The position numbers and the translations under genes were made by a program. Below are positions 1 to 8,998 of a DNA stretch of 64,000 bases, in pieces; the first letter of the stretch is position 1, and each line of letters opens with the position of its first letter. The DNA is from Leptolinea sp. UBA5203 (GTDB lineage Bacteria; Chloroflexota; Anaerolineae; Anaerolineales; Anaerolineaceae): positions 62,001 to 126,000 of the forward strand of contig DHVR01000061.1 of NCBI GenBank assembly GCA_002412765.1. Direction: 5' to 3'. Below the pieces are notes generated by a model. It worked only from the letters and a program-made list of their open reading frames with translations. It had not been told where the DNA came from and made no database searches.

Positions 1-1803
1 TCTGGTGACTGTTTTTACCAGACCCTCCGAAAGCTGGGAGGCAGATAAATTGACGCTCATGGTCAACTGGTGAGTTTCAGGATGATTCCGGCGAATTTCC
101 GCCAGATGCTGGCAGGCAGTTTCTAACACCCAATTTCCAATGGGAATGATTAATCCCGTTTCTTCCGCAACGGGAATGAAGTCAACAGGGCTGATCATGC
201 CGTTTTCAGGATGATGCCAGCGAATGAGTGCCTCCACGCCGCTGACGATGCCACTCGACATGGATAAAATCGGTTGGAAATAAAGTTCAAATTCATGATT
301 ATCCAGTGCTTTACGCAAATCTCTCTCAATGGCATGCCGCCTGGTAACAATTTCTCTCATTTCTGGTTGATAGATGATATGTGTTCCATTTCCTTTGGAT
401 TTGGCATTCACCATGGCGATTTCTGCTTCCTGAAGAATTTCATCTGCATTTTTTATCTCAGGATGGTACAAGGCAATGCCAATTCCCGCTGTAACGTAGA
501 TCTCATTTCGTTGAATCCAGAAGGGAAGTTTTACTCTTTCTTGAATGCGCTCAGCAACTAAGTGAATATTCCGATAGGAATTGATTTCCGTCACCAAAAC
601 AATGAAGGTGTCTTCACTTAGACGGGCTACGCCATCCACCATGCGCATACATCTTTCCAGGCGTTGGGAGAAGGCTTTAAGTAAATCATCTCCAATATTG
701 CGACCTAAACTCTCGTTTATTGCATTGAAGCGGTCAATATTCACCAGCATAACCCCAAAATTCAACTCATTATGATTGGGTGAAGAGGAAATTAATGTCT
801 CTATCTGGTCACAAATCGATTTTTTGTTAGGCAAATTGGTCAGAGGATCGTAGGTCTCATAGAATTGTGACTTACGCTCAAATTGAACACGCTGGGTCAC
901 GTCTATCATGCTGCCAATGATATGGTTGGGGTCAGTGCCAGCTTGCGCCCGAATACGCAGCCAGCGTTGTGATTCTGTTTTGGGTACTGCCCGAATGTTA
1001 ATTTCAAAACTGTTCTGGCGACCGTTCACAATATCAAACAAAGCCTGATGCAGGGTATCTTTATCATCCACATGCAGGGCCTTCAAAATGGGGTTTATGC
1101 CTTCAAGGATTACCATCTGCTCATTGGTGGGATTTTTGAATCCCAGGAATTCTGCGCACTTGTTCGAAATCTTTAGTGTGTTTTCCAGAATACTCCAGGA
1201 CCAGAGACCAATATCGACGGCATCAATAGCCGTAAAATATTCTTCCTGGGAGTTAAACCATTCTGTCTCCTGATCCTTTTGCTGGATATCGGAATTGGAT
1301 TGATCCATCAAGAAGTAAACTGCTGGCAGGAGGGTAAGTGAGCTCAGTATCCAATTCCAGTTGGATATGGCAGGACTATTTATGATTGAAGAAGGGAAGA
1401 TCAAGGAAGATTGCGTCACAACCAGATAAATCATCAATAGAAGCAGGAAACCAAAAAAGAATCTTGATTGGTTTTTTTTGACCATTAACTGGTAGAGAGG
1501 TAGGAGTAAGAATAACCCAATCGGCATGACTGGCAGGGTTGTGCAAGTGATAAGGACTGAGAGCATCAGAATGGATAATAAAAGGGAAGAAACCCATTCT
1601 CGACACTTGTTAAAATAGAGAATGGGTAGTATTGCGATGAGGAGGAGTAAAACAATTTGCAGCACAAGAAAAATGGTTAGACCATGGTTTTTTATAATGA
1701 GAAGAGAACCCAAACTATGCAAACCGAGAAAAAGTGTTGCGAGTAGGATTCTACGTTTGGGCAAACTGAACATCTGCAATGCTGTATTTTGTAGGCTGTC
1801 CAT
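1..1803 (-). CDS. Membrane PAS-GGDEF-EAL protein, C-terminus cut by window edge
   Basis: c-di-GMP signalling protein read from an ATG at 1803 through the window start in one open frame (601 codons seen). About 150 hydrophobic N-terminal residues form several membrane helices. A PAS-like sensor follows (about 165-285), then a GGDEF domain and the first part of an EAL domain. The EAL signature is intact (GVEALIRW, about residue 522), so the phosphodiesterase half may work. The GGDEF active-site loop reads RLSEDTF near residue 394 instead of RLGGDEF, so diguanylate cyclase activity is unlikely; such degenerate domains often sense GTP or regulate the EAL half. The rest of the EAL domain lies outside the window. 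Confidence 0.9.
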   Translation of the reverse strand, partial: MDSLQNTALQMFSLPKRRILLATLFLGLHSLGSLLIIKNHGLTIFLVLQIVLLLLIAILPILYFNKCREWVSSLLLSILMLSVLITCTTLPVMPIGLFLLLPLYQLMVKKNQSRFFFGFLLLLMIYLVVTQSSLIFPSSIINSPAISNWNWILSSLTLLPAVYFLMDQSNSDIQQKDQETEWFNSQEEYFTAIDAVDIGLWSWSILENTLKISNKCAEFLGFKNPTNEQMVILEGINPILKALHVDDKDTLHQALFDIVNGRQNSFEINIRAVPKTESQRWLRIRAQAGTDPNHIIGSMIDVTQRVQFERKSQFYETYDPLTNLPNKKSICDQIETLISSSPNHNELNFGVMLVNIDRFNAINESLGRNIGDDLLKAFSQRLERCMRMVDGVARLSEDTFIVLVTEINSYRNIHLVAERIQERVKLPFWIQRNEIYVTAGIGIALYHPEIKNADEILQEAEIAMVNAKSKGNGTHIIYQPEMREIVTRRHAIERDLRKALDNHEFELYFQPILSMSSGIVSGVEALIRWHHPENGMISPVDFIPVAEETGLIIPIGNWVLETACQHLAEIRRNHPETHQLTMSVNLSASQLSEGLVKTVTR

Positions 1804-2082
1804 AGAGTTCCTGATTTGGCTGAATGATATATTTCCCTCATTGAGTATTATCGGCAATCGAGAGTAAACCTTTAGCGTGAATTGGTTTAATTTTTGACCG
1901 AGTTTTATTTAGACTGACCTGCAATTCGGTCGGTGGTATAAATGGTTTTATTGGGCAATCTGTCAAAGCTGTATTTCTTATCCAGACTAAGTGGTTGCAA
2001 ATTTCATAAAAAAACCTGGGCTACTATGCACTTGCATAAGGAAAATTAAGTCAACCATTCTGGCTGTCATCGAGGAAAAAGC

Positions 2083-3303
2083 ATGGACCAAACCAAACAA
2101 CTGTGGAAAGAGTTTATTATTTCTTTGATCGCCATATTTTTTATGGCAACAGGTACCGGAGCCTATTTATTATTAATGGTGCTGTATCTTGAGCATTTGG
2201 GATTTTCTGTCTCAACCATTGGCAGCCTCAAGTCCTTACTATCCATCACAGAAGGGATTGTTGTAATTTTGATCATGCTTTTTTTCCATGGTAAGCATAC
2301 CCGTCCGGTTCTATTACTCGCCATAGGGATGCAAATTGCTGGAATCTTTATATATGCTTCGCAACCACAGAACTGGCTGATTTGGCTGGCGACCTTTCTA
2401 ACAGGCGTTGGATTGGGTTTTCTCTTAATCATCCTGTTTGCCCTGCCGATGCAGAAACGGCCGGGGCATGTGCATATGGGCCTGGCGGTTGGCCTGTACA
2501 CTGCATTGATTGCTGCCGGGAATGCGTTGGGTTCTTTCATTGGTGGCTGGTCTGCGGGGCATATTGGTTATGAATGGTCCTTTGGCATTTCTGCCGCTTT
2601 TATGGCGGCCGTGTTCCTTTGTGTTTTACTGATCACAGACGTTCACCGAGTTGAACCATCCCTCCCTGTAGATAAGGGAATGGAGGGCTCAACGACTGAA
2701 CCAAAGGTAGGAGTAGCCCTCACCTGGCGGATCGGTGTGGTGGCCGGTTTTGCCTTGGCCAGTATGTCCGTGGTATATGAAACCATCTTTCCTATCTTTG
2801 CCTTGCGCGTCCTGGCAGTGTCCACCACGTTTGTGGGCTCTTTGGCGGCGATAGAATTGGTCATGGCGGCGATCATCCGTCCTTTGATGGGGTTGGCTCT
2901 TAAACGGATAAAATCCAATGCTATGACGTTTCTAAGCCTTATCGCCCAAGCGATATTCTTGTGTCTCATCCCTATGATTGGGACGACCTTCTTATTGCCT
3001 GTTACCATTGCCATGATGGGGTTGAGTTTCGGTATTGGGCGTGTATCCAGTGAGACATTATCTATGGAGGGGGTAACGGAAGCTCAATCGATCAGTAAGC
3101 GGTTAAGCAGCTATCGTCTGGCAATGATTATCGGCCAGACACTTTCTCCGTTGGTATGCGGCTGGGCAGCAGACCATTGGGGCTACCAAAAGGCCATGAT
3201 CATCCTGCCATATCTCTTCCTGGCTTTGTTTTTTATAGCCATGAAAATTGGTTTGCAACCTGGTTATTCCATCGCGATTCTTCGTAATAAATTTGGGAAG
3301 TAA
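2083..3303 (+). CDS. MFS transporter
   Basis: Major facilitator superfamily permease, 406 residues, about 12 hydrophobic helices with a cytoplasmic loop rich in charged residues near the middle (about 188-212), the usual 6+6 layout. The substrate cannot be told from sequence; the general look is that of drug or sugar efflux MFS proteins. The start is ATG after a GAGGAAAAAGC stretch that can serve as a ribosome-binding site. It stands alone between two GGDEF/EAL genes on the other strand, so it is probably transcribed by itself. Confidence 0.85.
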   Translation: MDQTKQLWKEFIISLIAIFFMATGTGAYLLLMVLYLEHLGFSVSTIGSLKSLLSITEGIVVILIMLFFHGKHTRPVLLLAIGMQIAGIFIYASQPQNWLIWLATFLTGVGLGFLLIILFALPMQKRPGHVHMGLAVGLYTALIAAGNALGSFIGGWSAGHIGYEWSFGISAAFMAAVFLCVLLITDVHRVEPSLPVDKGMEGSTTEPKVGVALTWRIGVVAGFALASMSVVYETIFPIFALRVLAVSTTFVGSLAAIELVMAAIIRPLMGLALKRIKSNAMTFLSLIAQAIFLCLIPMIGTTFLLPVTIAMMGLSFGIGRVSSETLSMEGVTEAQSISKRLSSYRLAMIIGQTLSPLVCGWAADHWGYQKAMIILPYLFLALFFIAMKIGLQPGYSIAILRNKFGK

Positions 3304-3475
3304 ACCCAATAAAAAATCTACTCCCAGAATCTATAATCATCCAGGTGTAAAAAACAACCTCTTTTCCGTATAACAATAATAGTTTGGATGAATTCCTGCC
3401 ATAACCTACGATCCGGTAGCTTCTGCATGACAAAACAAATGCAAGGTGCCTATTAGGTGAAACACATGGAGTTTA

Positions 3476-3501
3476 AAAAATGTTTGCTCACGAACATTTT
3501 T
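3476..3501. terminator. A/T-rich hairpin between convergent genes
   Basis: A 9-bp perfect inverted repeat (AAAAATGTT / AACATTTTT, 8-nt loop) lies between the end of the MFS gene and the end of the convergent GGDEF-EAL gene. A-rich and T-rich flanks make it a possible two-way terminator, but the stem is weak. I see no gene in the rest of 3304-3589. Confidence 0.35.
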
Positions 3502-3589
3502 GAGCATCACGCGAGGTTGTCTATTAACCTTACATGTAGAAAAGAATGGGTAATTAGTAAGGAAAACACAAAAATAAGGCTTGAAAAGA

Positions 3590-6067
3590 TCAAATTGATG
3601 GATTATTGGATATGGAATTGTTTTCAGGTGAATTTAAAATAGTCTCAATTTGATTTCCTAGAACAGGTTTTGATAAATAGTACCCTTGCCCAAAATTGCA
3701 CGTTAGTGTTTGAAGTTTTTTGAGCTGATCAGTATTTTCAATTCCTTCGGCAACGGTTTTAATACCAAGTTTTTGAGCCATTTCAATTATTGTCTTAACT
3801 ATTTCAAACCCTTTGGCGTTATTTACGATCTCATCAATAAAGGATTTATCAATTTTTATTGACTCCACTGAGAAGTTTTTGAGATATCCCAAGGATGAGT
3901 ACCCAGTACCAAAATCATCGATCGAAAAAACAACACCTAACTGGCGAAGATCAGTCAATAGACCATCAATGATTCCTTGATGCTCCACGAAGGAACTTTC
4001 TGTAATTTCTAATATCAATCGATTCGGATTTAGACCGGTCATGTTGAGAATTTTTTTTACCTTATCAACAAAATCAATTTGTTTTATTTGTTTACCCGAG
4101 ACATTAACATTCATCGTAAGATGTTGCATTGTAGGATATATTTGGTGCCACTTTCTAAGTTGTGTGCAAGCTTCAAACATAACCCAATCTCCTAGTTGTG
4201 TGATGAAGCCTGACTCTTCAGCGTATGGTATAAATTCAGAGGGCATTACTAGACCACGCAATGGATGCCGCCAACGGATCAGAGCTTCTATGCCTTTAAT
4301 CTTGTTTTGAGCTAGATCATAGATCGGTTGGTAGACAAGAAATAATTCATTATTAGAAATCGATTTTCGAAGATCTCCCTCCAACTCTAACCGAGACATT
4401 GCCAATGTTCGCATCTCAAAGGTAAACACTTCATATTGTGATTTCCCTTTTTCTTTTGCTCGATAGAGGGCAATGTCAACATCCCTGAGTACGTCATCAG
4501 AATCAGTATATTCGGCGATATCAAGAACAACTCCAATACTACATGAAATCTGGGACTCTTTATTTTTATAAGAAAAAGGTTGGTTTAAACTTGTTGATAT
4601 ACGTTCAACAACTTCAATGACTGAGTTTTTATTAGCAGTCTGTTCGAGCAGGATAATGAATTCATCTCCCCCAAGTCTGGCAACAGTGTCAATTGCGCGA
4701 ATACAACATTTTACTCTTTTTCCAATTTCAATTAGGGTTTTATCGCCAAAGTTATGACCAAGGGTGTCATTGATAGTTTTAAAATTGTCGATATCCAAAA
4801 AGAAAATTGAATAATGTAATTTTGGCTCGCGTTTAGTTAGCTGGATCGCATGAGACAACCTATCCATGAATAACACCCGGTTTGGCAGACCAGTTAATCC
4901 ATCATGAAGAGCGTCATGTGATAATTGTTTTTCAGCCTGTTTTCGCTTAATGATCTCTTGTTGCAATGATAGATTTGATTGATTAAGTTCAGAAACATGT
5001 TGATTTCCTACATTAAGTGCTTCGGTAAGTTTTGATAGTAGATTATTATTCTCGTTTAATGTAATAATTTGCCTGGTAATTACCAAACCAATGATTCCAG
5101 ATACACTAAAGAACAAAGCGTTAGAATTAATTATCGCCTCTGAATGATGATATAGTCTTAACAGAAAAAACGCACCGATAACCCAAATGTATGAAAGAGT
5201 TGTTATTATTTTCGATTCAGGCTTTTCTTGTAGGTTTGATAATGTACTTTGTAAAACCGAACTTTCATTTCGACTATTTACAACTAGAGCCATATAAATT
5301 CCAGATATTGATATGAAAACATTGGAAAATATCCAACCCAAATCGAGGATTCCACCACTTGAATAAGTGCCCAGGGTTGATTGATGTGTATAAATCATAT
5401 CTGTGACAATCATGATTATCATCCCTGCTGCCAGAATCATGAAAGGTCTCCGGTTTGTTTTTTGATTGAGGTTGTTGATCAACACCAACAATGCGAAGAA
5501 AATAATCAAGTCGCCAATAGGATAGGCTATGGTTAGCCAAAGATCCCTAACATTTTCATCAGGATTTGGGCCCACGATAGGCCCAATTATGAAGATCCAA
5601 ACAGCAAGGGTGGCTGCTATCATGATGATGCTTAAGTCAAGCGTTATTTTTACTCGCTCTAATAAACTTAGTTTCTTGGTGGGAAACAGAGATATTCCAA
5701 CGAAAAAGAGCGGATAAAAAAGCAAGTAACCCAAATTGCTTAGCGAGGTTACAAGAGGGCTCTCTTGATATAATTCACTGATACTCCAAAAAACATCACC
5801 AATGACATAAGCTAAAAGGGCAGCCCCCAAAGCATACCAGGCATAAGCCATTCGTTTTGAGCTTTGAATGGATTTTTGAGCTGCAAAAAAAAGTGAACCT
5901 GCAGCAACAAGATCAATGACCGGCGCACTTAAATCCGATATGAGCACAAGTAATGACTCGTTTTCTATTGTCATTAACAAAATTGATGTGACTAATGGCA
6001 GGATAATTATTGCGATGATTATGAACCAAAATACCATTGGATTCTTACGTTTAAAAGACTGTATCAT
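3590..6067 (-). CDS. Membrane-bound diguanylate cyclase/phosphodiesterase (GGDEF-EAL)
   Basis: Bifunctional c-di-GMP enzyme of about 825 residues. The N-terminal 340 residues hold about eight to ten membrane helices with no recognisable periplasmic sensor. A short coiled coil follows, then GGDEF with an intact RLGGDEF loop, then EAL with intact GIEALIRW and the downstream DDFGTGYSS motif. Both activities look possible. The ATG at 6067 is preferred over an upstream TTG because an AGGCGGA stretch precedes it. Unlike the protein at 1-1803, no catalytic motif is broken. Single gene, minus strand. Confidence 0.92.
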   Translation of the reverse strand: MIQSFKRKNPMVFWFIIIAIIILPLVTSILLMTIENESLLVLISDLSAPVIDLVAAGSLFFAAQKSIQSSKRMAYAWYALGAALLAYVIGDVFWSISELYQESPLVTSLSNLGYLLFYPLFFVGISLFPTKKLSLLERVKITLDLSIIMIAATLAVWIFIIGPIVGPNPDENVRDLWLTIAYPIGDLIIFFALLVLINNLNQKTNRRPFMILAAGMIIMIVTDMIYTHQSTLGTYSSGGILDLGWIFSNVFISISGIYMALVVNSRNESSVLQSTLSNLQEKPESKIITTLSYIWVIGAFFLLRLYHHSEAIINSNALFFSVSGIIGLVITRQIITLNENNNLLSKLTEALNVGNQHVSELNQSNLSLQQEIIKRKQAEKQLSHDALHDGLTGLPNRVLFMDRLSHAIQLTKREPKLHYSIFFLDIDNFKTINDTLGHNFGDKTLIEIGKRVKCCIRAIDTVARLGGDEFIILLEQTANKNSVIEVVERISTSLNQPFSYKNKESQISCSIGVVLDIAEYTDSDDVLRDVDIALYRAKEKGKSQYEVFTFEMRTLAMSRLELEGDLRKSISNNELFLVYQPIYDLAQNKIKGIEALIRWRHPLRGLVMPSEFIPYAEESGFITQLGDWVMFEACTQLRKWHQIYPTMQHLTMNVNVSGKQIKQIDFVDKVKKILNMTGLNPNRLILEITESSFVEHQGIIDGLLTDLRQLGVVFSIDDFGTGYSSLGYLKNFSVESIKIDKSFIDEIVNNAKGFEIVKTIIEMAQKLGIKTVAEGIENTDQLKKLQTLTCNFGQGYYLSKPVLGNQIETILNSPENNSISNNPSI

Positions 6068-6233
6068 TACGATTCCGCCTTGTCTCAATCAATATCATGT
6101 GAGCTCGATAATTTATCAATAAATTCATAATAACATATCCAACTTTATTAAGCTGAATTTTGAACTATGATAACTGGGTAACAGCAATTCTGTATAATTG
6201 GAAATCCATTTTCATAAAATTGGATAATTGACA

Positions 6234-6720
6234 TTAATTTCCAATCCTTTTTATTGCAAACAACAGATTGGAAAATGAAAAGATTGTTTTCTCAGGTATG
6301 CCTTCGCTCATATTTACTTTAATTACATAAGTACATCCAATAAGTTGATGGTTTTCAGGATATCCTCATTAAAGTACCCGCTATCCATCCGAAGAGTGAT
6401 TTCCAAGTCCTCGTTTTTAAGATAGGCTATGATTTCTTTGATCATTACTGCTGTGACGTTGGAGGTGCATGTATCTCCGCTTCTGTTATAGCCGGTCAAA
6501 TATGTTTTGATTTTCATCGCGGATGGTAAGCTGGAGGATGCAAAAGTTGTTTCCAACTTTTTTAGGGTTGGATTCTTTACCGGCGCCTTCCTGGTGATCC
6601 TCCACAATGACCACACTGCAGTCGATATTTATGGTGTTGGATTTAATTTCCTTTCACAACAACTTTTTGAAGATTTAAAAATTGATTTTTCACAGTATTG
6701 GGGTTGTCTTGTAATTTAAG
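6234..6720 (-). pseudogene. Decayed IS1380-type transposase
   Basis: Remnant of a DDE transposase spread over at least three frames. One frame from about 6644 reads NTINIDC followed by HQEGAGKESNP, matching the first-aspartate region of IS1380 transposases (DxDST then HQEGA and NP). A frame change then gives KTYLTGYNRSGDT and RMDSGYFNEDIL (second aspartate region, 6323-6616), and another change gives YVIKVNMSEG down to a stop at 6234-6236. An in-frame TGA lies just upstream of the first block. No intact ends or target duplication were found, so this is an old, non-functional copy. Confidence 0.7.
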
Positions 6721-6803
6721 GTTCCTAAAAATTTGGAAACCGTTTCCTGCTCATTGATCGTGATAGTAAATTCATTAACCAGGGGCCAGCTTTGGCAATA
6801 ATT

Positions 6804-7031
6804 TTAATCGTTCCAATTTATTAATCCCGACAAAGTTCCAACGGAACATTTTATTTTGTGATTCATCATCATATTGTTGGTAGATGCATAGTCAAAAACA
6901 AGTTTGTGATTAATCAAATGTACCGTCCCATTCTTAATGGCATGTTCGAGAAGTTGGGAGTTTACTTCAAGTTTTATGGTTTTCTTACTAAGAAATGTAG
7001 TAGATGGATAGGAGTCCTTCATCTTATCCAT
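6804..7031 (-). pseudogene. Possible second transposase fragment
   Basis: An open stretch of 75 codons resembles the segment before the first catalytic aspartate in another branch of IS1380-like transposases (TIKLEVNSQLLEHAIKNG, then LVFDYASTNN where a DYDN motif is usual). It directly precedes the 6234-6720 remnant on the same strand. It may be the front of the same decayed element or a second one. The match is weak and rests on recall of the family only. Confidence 0.35.
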
Positions 7032-7199
7032 AGAAGAGGCACAGAGGGAAGATGCTTATTCGCCTTGACCCATTTGTCAATTAAGCAATGAAAGAAAGTG
7101 GCAGCGTAAAGAAGGCGTAAAAATTTTGTTTGGAGAAATTTACGGTAGAATAACGGTAAATTTATGGTGATAATACAGTAATATTGTCATAATTAGTTC

Positions 7200-7823
7200 A
7201 TGAAAAAGAAACGGATTACTCATGGACAGGCGATGGTTGAATACGCACTCCTTGTGACGATGGTAGCCATCTCCATGATTGTTATTATGGGAACTGTAGG
7301 TGGCGCTGCCGGCACTATCTGGCAGGCAATTATTGATAATTTTGAAACCAATCCCATGTTCAGCGTTCCGACAACCTCTACTTCCGGTACACCAGATACA
7401 ACAACACCTGGAACTCCTACGACTGCTCCCACCTCGACTATAACCCCAGGCGGACCAAGTTTAACACCAACAGAAACGTTGGTATTTACCCTTACACCAT
7501 CTTTGACTTCTACTGAGGCTCCAACCGAAAGCCCAACTGCAACCTCAACAACTATGATCGAGACTCCTGTACCTACTGCCGGACCGGTTTATGTAAAAGT
7601 GACTTCCGTTGTTGTCAAAAGGCAAATTAAGGCAATTCGAGTTGAAATCAGTGTAAATGAGACTGTTGATTTAAGAGTCTATGATACTCAGAGTAATGTG
7701 ACAAAAGATGTTACCTGTAAAGGTAATTGTTCCGTAAGTTTCGACCCATTACCAGGCGGCGGCTACATTTCAGTTACAAGTTCATCTGGAGATAAAATAA
7801 TTCAAAAATATAATCCAGAGTAA
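7200..7823 (+). CDS. Flp-type prepilin with long Thr/Pro-rich C-terminal extension
   Basis: Protein of 207 residues. The first 50 match type IVb (Flp) prepilins: a short basic leader, a G-QAMVE processing site with Glu at +5, then a hydrophobic helix (YALLVTMVAISMIVIMG). Flp pilins are usually about 50-80 residues; here about 80 residues of Thr/Pro/Ser linker and a 70-residue basic, beta-rich tail with two cysteines (CKGNC) follow. I infer export through a Tad-like system as a pseudopilin or decorated surface fibre, but no tad genes are in the window. No clear Shine-Dalgarno precedes the ATG. Confidence 0.75.
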   Translation: MKKKRITHGQAMVEYALLVTMVAISMIVIMGTVGGAAGTIWQAIIDNFETNPMFSVPTTSTSGTPDTTTPGTPTTAPTSTITPGGPSLTPTETLVFTLTPSLTSTEAPTESPTATSTTMIETPVPTAGPVYVKVTSVVVKRQIKAIRVEISVNETVDLRVYDTQSNVTKDVTCKGNCSVSFDPLPGGGYISVTSSSGDKIIQKYNPE

Positions 7824-7841
7824 AGTAAATTATATAAACAC

Positions 7842-7882
7842 AAAAGGCCTTCTGCATCTTTGTTTCAGCAGGCCTTTTTTTA
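7842..7882 (+). terminator. Intrinsic terminator after prepilin gene
   Basis: An AAAGGCCT stem with its complement AGGCCTTT closes a loop of about 17 nt and is followed by a run of T. It lies 20 nt after the prepilin stop. Confidence 0.8.
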
Positions 7883-8018
7883 TTTCCAGAAAAAAATAAT
7901 AAAGTGAGGACAGTTCTTCGATTCTTAAACTGCAATTTGACATAACTGTATCTAGAGAAATCGTTCTTTGATTTCTAAACCTCTGCAAGCGGTCGATGAT
8001 GAATCCCGAAAACAGCTT

Positions 8019-8077
8019 AAAAAAGAACTACAGACTGTTTGCTCCTGTAAATTAGAAGGTTAAACAGTCTGTAGTTC
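8019..8077 (-). terminator. Long perfect hairpin and T-run, terminator of tRNA-Pro
   Basis: A perfect 16-bp inverted repeat (8025-8040 with 8062-8077, 21-nt loop) is followed on the minus strand by six T (8019-8024). It starts 8 nt after the tRNA 3' end. Confidence 0.85.
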
Positions 8078-8084
8078 AAGTCTG

Positions 8085-8159
<75 letters not shown>

Positions 8160-8172
8160 AATGACAAGTGCA

Positions 8173-8201
8173 ATTATAGCCCCGAAAGCCATTTTTGACA
8201 A
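8173..8201 (-). promoter_or_regulatory. Sigma-70-type promoter of tRNA-Pro
   Basis: On the minus strand TTGTCA and TATAAT are separated by exactly 17 nt. The -10 box ends 13 nt before the tRNA 5' end. Confidence 0.8.
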
Positions 8202-8247
8202 TAGCTCAGATTTAATGCATTTGGAAAAAAGTTGGTGGCTAATGGGA

Positions 8248-8997
8248 CTATTTCTGGGCACAAAAGAAAAAAGTTGGTACATACGTCATGCGTGAGCCAT
8301 CCAGAACGGCATACTGATTCATCTCAGCCAGTTGTTCTAAATTGATGTTCATACCGCTGTGAGGGGCGTCATAAAGGATATTCTCAATATCCGTACTCTG
8401 ATTGAGGTTTTCAAGCGCTGTTTCCTGCCATTCACTGCCTAAAATTCCACCATATTGTGCATGAAAGCCGCTATTTGTCAGCATCCCTTTCAATTTGCGT
8501 CCAATCGATGGATCTGCACCCATTTTGGTTAAGGCAGCCAGTTGGATGGATTTGATGATCTCTAATTCCCCAGGAAAATCAATGCGGCCGCCATAATCCG
8601 GTTCAGCAAAAATCAGCAGCCATCCGCCGGGTTTCAGGCAGCGCTTCAATTCCATAAGTACCTGCAAGGGGGATTTTACCCAAAGAAAAAAATAGTGTGA
8701 AAAGATACACTCAAAACTATTATCAGCAAAGGGAAGATTCAATGCATCCGCAGCTGCCAATCTGGACTGGAGAAGGGGTGCTGCAAACTGCAAACTAGGT
8801 AGATGATGATCAACCCCGTATGCAGGACCAAGCCGCTGTTCCCATTCCTGCAGAATGACTCCTGTGCCGCATCCCACCTCCAAACAGCGTTGTTCGGAGG
8901 TTATGCCGCAGCGATTTATTAAATGGGAACGTATACTGTTGGTCCATTGCGCCTGGCCTAGAAATTGTGCATGGCGCTTTTGCAAATCATCAAACAT
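8248..8997 (-). CDS. Class I SAM-dependent methyltransferase
   Basis: Methyltransferase of 249 residues with the SAM-binding motif EVGCGTG (about residue 40), an acidic residue after the next strand (GVDHH) and a LPFADNSFECI motif, as in the Methyltransf_11 family. It is the last gene of the radical SAM operon; its ATG starts one base after the stop of the degenerate radical SAM gene. The substrate is unknown. Position suggests action on the same target as the radical SAM enzyme, but small-molecule methylation cannot be excluded. No membrane segment. Confidence 0.8.
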   Translation of the reverse strand: MFDDLQKRHAQFLGQAQWTNSIRSHLINRCGITSEQRCLEVGCGTGVILQEWEQRLGPAYGVDHHLPSLQFAAPLLQSRLAAADALNLPFADNSFECIFSHYFFLWVKSPLQVLMELKRCLKPGGWLLIFAEPDYGGRIDFPGELEIIKSIQLAALTKMGADPSIGRKLKGMLTNSGFHAQYGGILGSEWQETALENLNQSTDIENILYDAPHSGMNINLEQLAEMNQYAVLDGSRMTYVPTFFFCAQK

Positions 8998-8998
8998 C

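Noticed and set aside
3457..3642. 61-codon open frame between the MFS and GGDEF-EAL genes
   Set aside because: It overlaps the end of the convergent gene and a hairpin, has no ribosome-binding site and a low-complexity product.
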